A stretch of DNA of 64,000 bases from NCBI GenBank assembly GCA_022453515.1, contig JAJNNY010000010.1:186001-250000 (forward strand), given 5' to 3'. The position numbers and the translations under genes are program-made. This DNA comes from Astrocystis sublimbata. Its lineage: Eukaryota; Ascomycota; Sordariomycetes; Xylariales; Xylariaceae. The notes beneath the pieces are model-generated. The model saw nothing but the letters and a program-made list of their open reading frames with translations. It ran no database searches and was not told where the DNA came from. Below, one piece after another: positions 61,001-64,000 of this stretch (the first letter of the stretch is position 1; each line of letters begins with the position of its first letter).

Positions 61001-62996
61001 ATCCCTCTCTCCGCTGCTCATCAATTCTGAATCTTCGCAGCCGTTGATATATGCGACTGCTGCACGAAGCGTGCTCATTTTGTAGCTATTTCTGAAACTT
61101 TGTAAATCAAATTGATTCTCTGTCCAGATGTCAAGTGTCTTGCTGTCGGGGTAGCCCGATACCTCCAATTCATTCAAATACGACTGGAGCTTCGCATCGA
61201 AAATGATAGCAAGATTATTCGGTGGCTGCTTCGATGGATTGCACATCTCTAGTGTGCGTGATGGCTCGCACAGGTATCTGAGCCATGCAGCGTCGACGTC
61301 GTCTACAAGGTTGTAGTTCTTGTCGTCAGTATTTGCTCCTTCATTATCGATGCCCAATATACGTTTGATATCTCGGCGCCAATAACGTTTTCTGTCAATA
61401 GCATCGTCATCATCTTGGATTGGAAGTTCTAGGCTGTTGTCCATGCCAAGGCCTCCTGTATTATCATGTTTTCCGGCATCAATGTCTCGCAATATCGCTC
61501 TCAACAGAGGGCGAGGCGCCGCACTCCATGCACTGTAGATCATGTGTTCCAGTTTCTCAAGATTGCTGCCAATCTGCAGCCAGTGTTGATCGTGAACACT
61601 CAAACCACTATAGAGATGAGGTCCCCGGTAATTTGCGGGTAAGGCAGAGGCAGATGAGTCGTTCCATGCCTTAGTGTCATAAGTTCGACGTTGGGCGTAT
61701 GCCAGATAGTCCACCATGCCCGTGTACTGAGAAGACCAGTGAAGCCACGAGAATGGGTCTTTTTGTAATTCATCTTTCACCTCTTGAGGATCAGGGACTC
61801 GTGGTGCATACGCAATTTCTCTGGGCAGGGGCACAGGAGGGTCATAAGGTAAGACAGGCCGACGCCACGGAGTGTTGATGTCACGATTCTCATGACTGGT
61901 GAATAGGTTGAGGCACTGTTGAAGTGCAGCCCTTTGCCAACCACGTCTGCGATAGAAATTTGTGTCCGTGGTTCCAATATTGCGAGGTCCATCATCAGGT
62001 GAACGGGGTGGACTAGCGCAGGTTGCAGCTACACCATGGCTCATATACTCTTCATACGCCCTGTTTTCGATGGCAAACCTATTTTCTCCCCATGTGTGCT
62101 CACCAATGTTGTCGCCGATCTTGTTAAGTTTTCGAGTCAGTCGGAAGAACTCGTTCTCGTCGCCAACATAATTATTGACCTCGGACAAGACTGATGTTCC
62201 TTGGGTCGCGTTCTTGATCTTAAGCGTTGTGTTCCAGAGAGCTGAGCTGTCATGTGGGCGTGGCGTGGGGTTCATAGGTCGATACTGAGACTTGGAGCGG
62301 TCGGGCTCCGGTAGTGGAAATACCCCTGGATAAGTCAAGAGCCGCTCTTGTGTACTCTGGCCGCGAAGGATGCTATCGGTCCATTTTGTTTTCTCATGAG
62401 CGCGCTCTTGTGAATTCAAATGCACCCTGACCATCACACGCGCATCTTCCAAGGCAGCGCGTAAGTTGTAATCACCGAATCCCAAGTCACCAGTCACCAT
62501 CCGCCGATGGGCATCTGCAAGATACCCTCTTATAAGTTTGAAGTTCGTGCCCCAGTTGACATCCTGATCCGAGTCATTGTCCCTGAGGTAGTTGATGATG
62601 CTGGGAATTACGATGCTTGGGTTTGAGCCTTTTGGGCCCAGCAGCATATTCCGCATGCCACCGGTATTGGTTGTGCGCATGGCTCCGTCCCCGTCATCAT
62701 CGGTCCCACGAAGCCCATCTTCGTAGAGTTCTTCAAGCCTTCGAAACATCGCCTTCACGCGATCTCCCCTGATTGGGTCGTCCATTGGCGCCATCAAATT
62801 GTGACTAGAACTGCTTGTCGGAATGTGCCGTACAGGTAGGGAATTGGTTACAGATGTAGTGTGCTGCCCAAGCCCCAACTAAGTATGCATGGAAAATAAA
62901 AGATGATATATGTGCATGTGCGTATTGCGAGAAGCGATGTGATTAGTCTCCACTCACGGGAAATCTCAACAGGTACCAGGGGTTGGATGCGAACAT
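58052..62996 (-). CDS. Large uncharacterised protein (1582 residues), no recognised family
   Basis: Four minus-strand exons, 62996-62958 (39 nt), 62878-60909, 60855-59105 and 59040-58052, join in phase over canonical introns of 79, 53 and 64 nt. Three long open blocks therefore belong to one product; only the 13-residue first exon (MFASNPWYLLRFP) is a weaker call. I do not recognise any domain. The N-terminal two thirds are hydrophilic, rich in Arg, Asp, Asn, Trp and Tyr, and look folded rather than repetitive. At about residues 1100-1225 come Arg/Gly-rich and Pro-rich segments (NPFRPRRP, RMRRGRNGRAR). A PRKRK nuclear-localisation-like motif lies near 1300, and the final 230 residues look globular (FAVEDCQFLATNAILVLLKS). 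No signal peptide or membrane helix is clear. It faces another unrecognised gene across a 272-bp promoter. Nuclear location and nucleic-acid contact are guesses from composition. Confidence 0.75.
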
Positions 62997-63268
62997 TCCA
63001 AAGGCAGCAGCTGTCCCGGACCGTTCTATGCAGTTCTGAAATTCAAACGAAACAAAGAATTTTTGACTTGGGATCATAGCTACAAATGTGACAATCTTTG
63101 CACTTTCTTTTGCCGTTTGCAGGTTTTCCTGCACAAGAAGCCCAGTTGGCTTTGTTTGCAATCCGATTATTGCGGCCAAATAGTTTTGACAGGCTATTGA
63201 ACACTGGCAGCGTATCATCCCACACCTTTGTGCAATACAGTCGCAACCACACCCCCCAAGAACTAGTC
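62997..63268. promoter_or_regulatory. Compact bidirectional promoter of two unrecognised genes
   Basis: 272 bp between the start codons of the 1582-residue gene (-) and the gene running off the right edge (+). It must hold the core promoters of both unless one has an upstream non-coding exon. I see no clear CCAAT or TATA element. Confidence 0.55.
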
Positions 63269-64000
63269 ATGGCAGAGAAAAGGTCTCGAGACGAATTTTC
63301 AAAAGGTGATGAAGGAGGCAATAGCCCGAGAGGGCGGGGAAGACGCAGTACTAGAGCGCTCGGGATGACAGATGTTGAATGGGCATCTAGAGAACGACGC
63401 CGCATTCGTTTCCAGGCTCTTAGACGCCAATGGGGCGAAGGAGATGGCGAGGGAGAGGCGGTCGGGGACAACAAGGTGTCCCAAGGAGGCCACGCAGACA
63501 CTGTGGAGGAGGCAGCGGCGTCTGCGCCATTGCAACCACCAGCTGTCCAAGCTGCTGATCAAGACAAGAAGCCCTGGGAGTCCCTTGTGGTTGGCAATGT
63601 GGGCGAGAATCTCAGTCACATTGAGCGAATGAACCGAGAGATTGAGCAACAGAGGTATATCGTGCACTACCATGAAAGCAATTCACCAGATCAGGTAGAG
63701 CATAACAAACGGATTCTAGACAAACTCATCTCGGAAAGGGCTGGAATGGAGGACAATGAGGAGAACAACATGCCCCAGTATGTCAAACCGTGCAACCTGC
63801 AAGGACGACTGTTGAGCTAACAGCGATTGTGATAGAGATCAGAGAGAAAAAGAGGAGCGCATATCTGACCGCCTGGAAGTTTTGCAATGGGCGCTTGAGA
63901 GTAGCCAGTGTGATGATGAGAGGGTCAACATCATGGCGGCGATTCAAGGATACGCATCTGGAGATATCCCGTTCTCCCTTGACTTCACCCTGATATATGG
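63269..64000 (+). CDS. Uncharacterised basic/coiled-coil protein, 3' end outside window
   Basis: Two exons are visible, 63269-63777 and 63836 to the window edge, joined over a 58-nt intron (GTATGT, CTAAC branch point, TAG). The frame is open at the edge, so at least 225 residues are coded. The first ATG of the frame is used. The N-terminus is strongly basic and RGR-rich (SPRGRGRRSTRAL, SRERRRIRFQALRRQ), which suggests nuclear or nucleic-acid contact. The region after about residue 100 is charged and helical (LSHIERMNREIEQQRY, NKRILDKLISERAGM, REKEERISDRLEVLQWALE), probably coiled coil. I recognise no family. It is divergently paired with the 1582-residue gene; co-regulation is likely but not shown by sequence. 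Confidence 0.75.

Overview
This window is nuclear DNA of a filamentous ascomycete, most likely a sordariomycete and plausibly of the order Hypocreales. The evidence is short introns (about 50-210 nt) with GTRNGT donors and CTRAY-like branch points, intergenic DNA dotted with CCTAGGTA-type palindromes, and characteristic fungal genes: squalene synthase, GPI14, an IQGAP, a Gpr1/Ady2-type acetate carrier, a GH76 mannanase and a proteinase K-type subtilisin. I see no prokaryotic, organellar or viral block, no intact transposon, no tRNA or rRNA gene and no CRISPR array. I could assign 17 protein genes, one of them cut by the right edge. Exon structures come from reading-frame continuity across GT-AG introns and from family motifs.

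Layout. 0.2-3.1 kb: two extended short-chain dehydrogenases. One is a generic NAD-dependent epimerase (+); the other is a homologue of the UDP-4-keto-6-deoxyglucose epimerase/reductase that makes UDP-L-rhamnose (-). 3.1-7.0 kb: non-coding. 7.0-8.7 kb: squalene synthase ERG9 (+). 10.1-11.6 kb: secreted subtilisin (-). 11.6-18.0 kb: the largest gene-poor stretch. 18.0-19.9 kb: F-box protein (+). 20.7-22.2 kb: GPI14 mannosyltransferase (-). 22.9-24.1 kb: TRAX (+), with an 18-nt microexon. 25.2-26.2 kb: acetate transporter (-). 26.2-30.3 kb: gene-poor. 30.3-38.5 kb: three minus-strand genes in tandem, an AAA+ ATPase, a type II membrane M28 peptidase and an FMN-dependent alpha-hydroxy-acid dehydrogenase. 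40.4-42.6 kb: MFS transporter (+). 43.2-45.1 kb: IMP dehydrogenase (-). 46.3-51.6 kb: IQGAP (+), with an IQ array in exact 90-nt register. 52.3-54.0 kb: GH76 mannanase (-). 56.4-57.7 kb: MDR-type reductase (+). 58.1-63.0 kb: a 1582-residue protein of no recognised family (-), sharing a 272-bp promoter with a second unrecognised gene (63.3 kb to the edge, +).

How the genes work together. Most are housekeeping genes of unrelated pathways: sterol, GMP, GPI anchor, cytokinesis, tRNA-fragment processing and cell wall. I see no biosynthetic cluster. A loose cell-surface theme can be read from GPI14, the GH76 mannanase, the rhamnose enzyme and the secreted protease, but they are not adjacent. The best candidate for something undescribed is the divergent pair of unrecognised genes at 58-64 kb.
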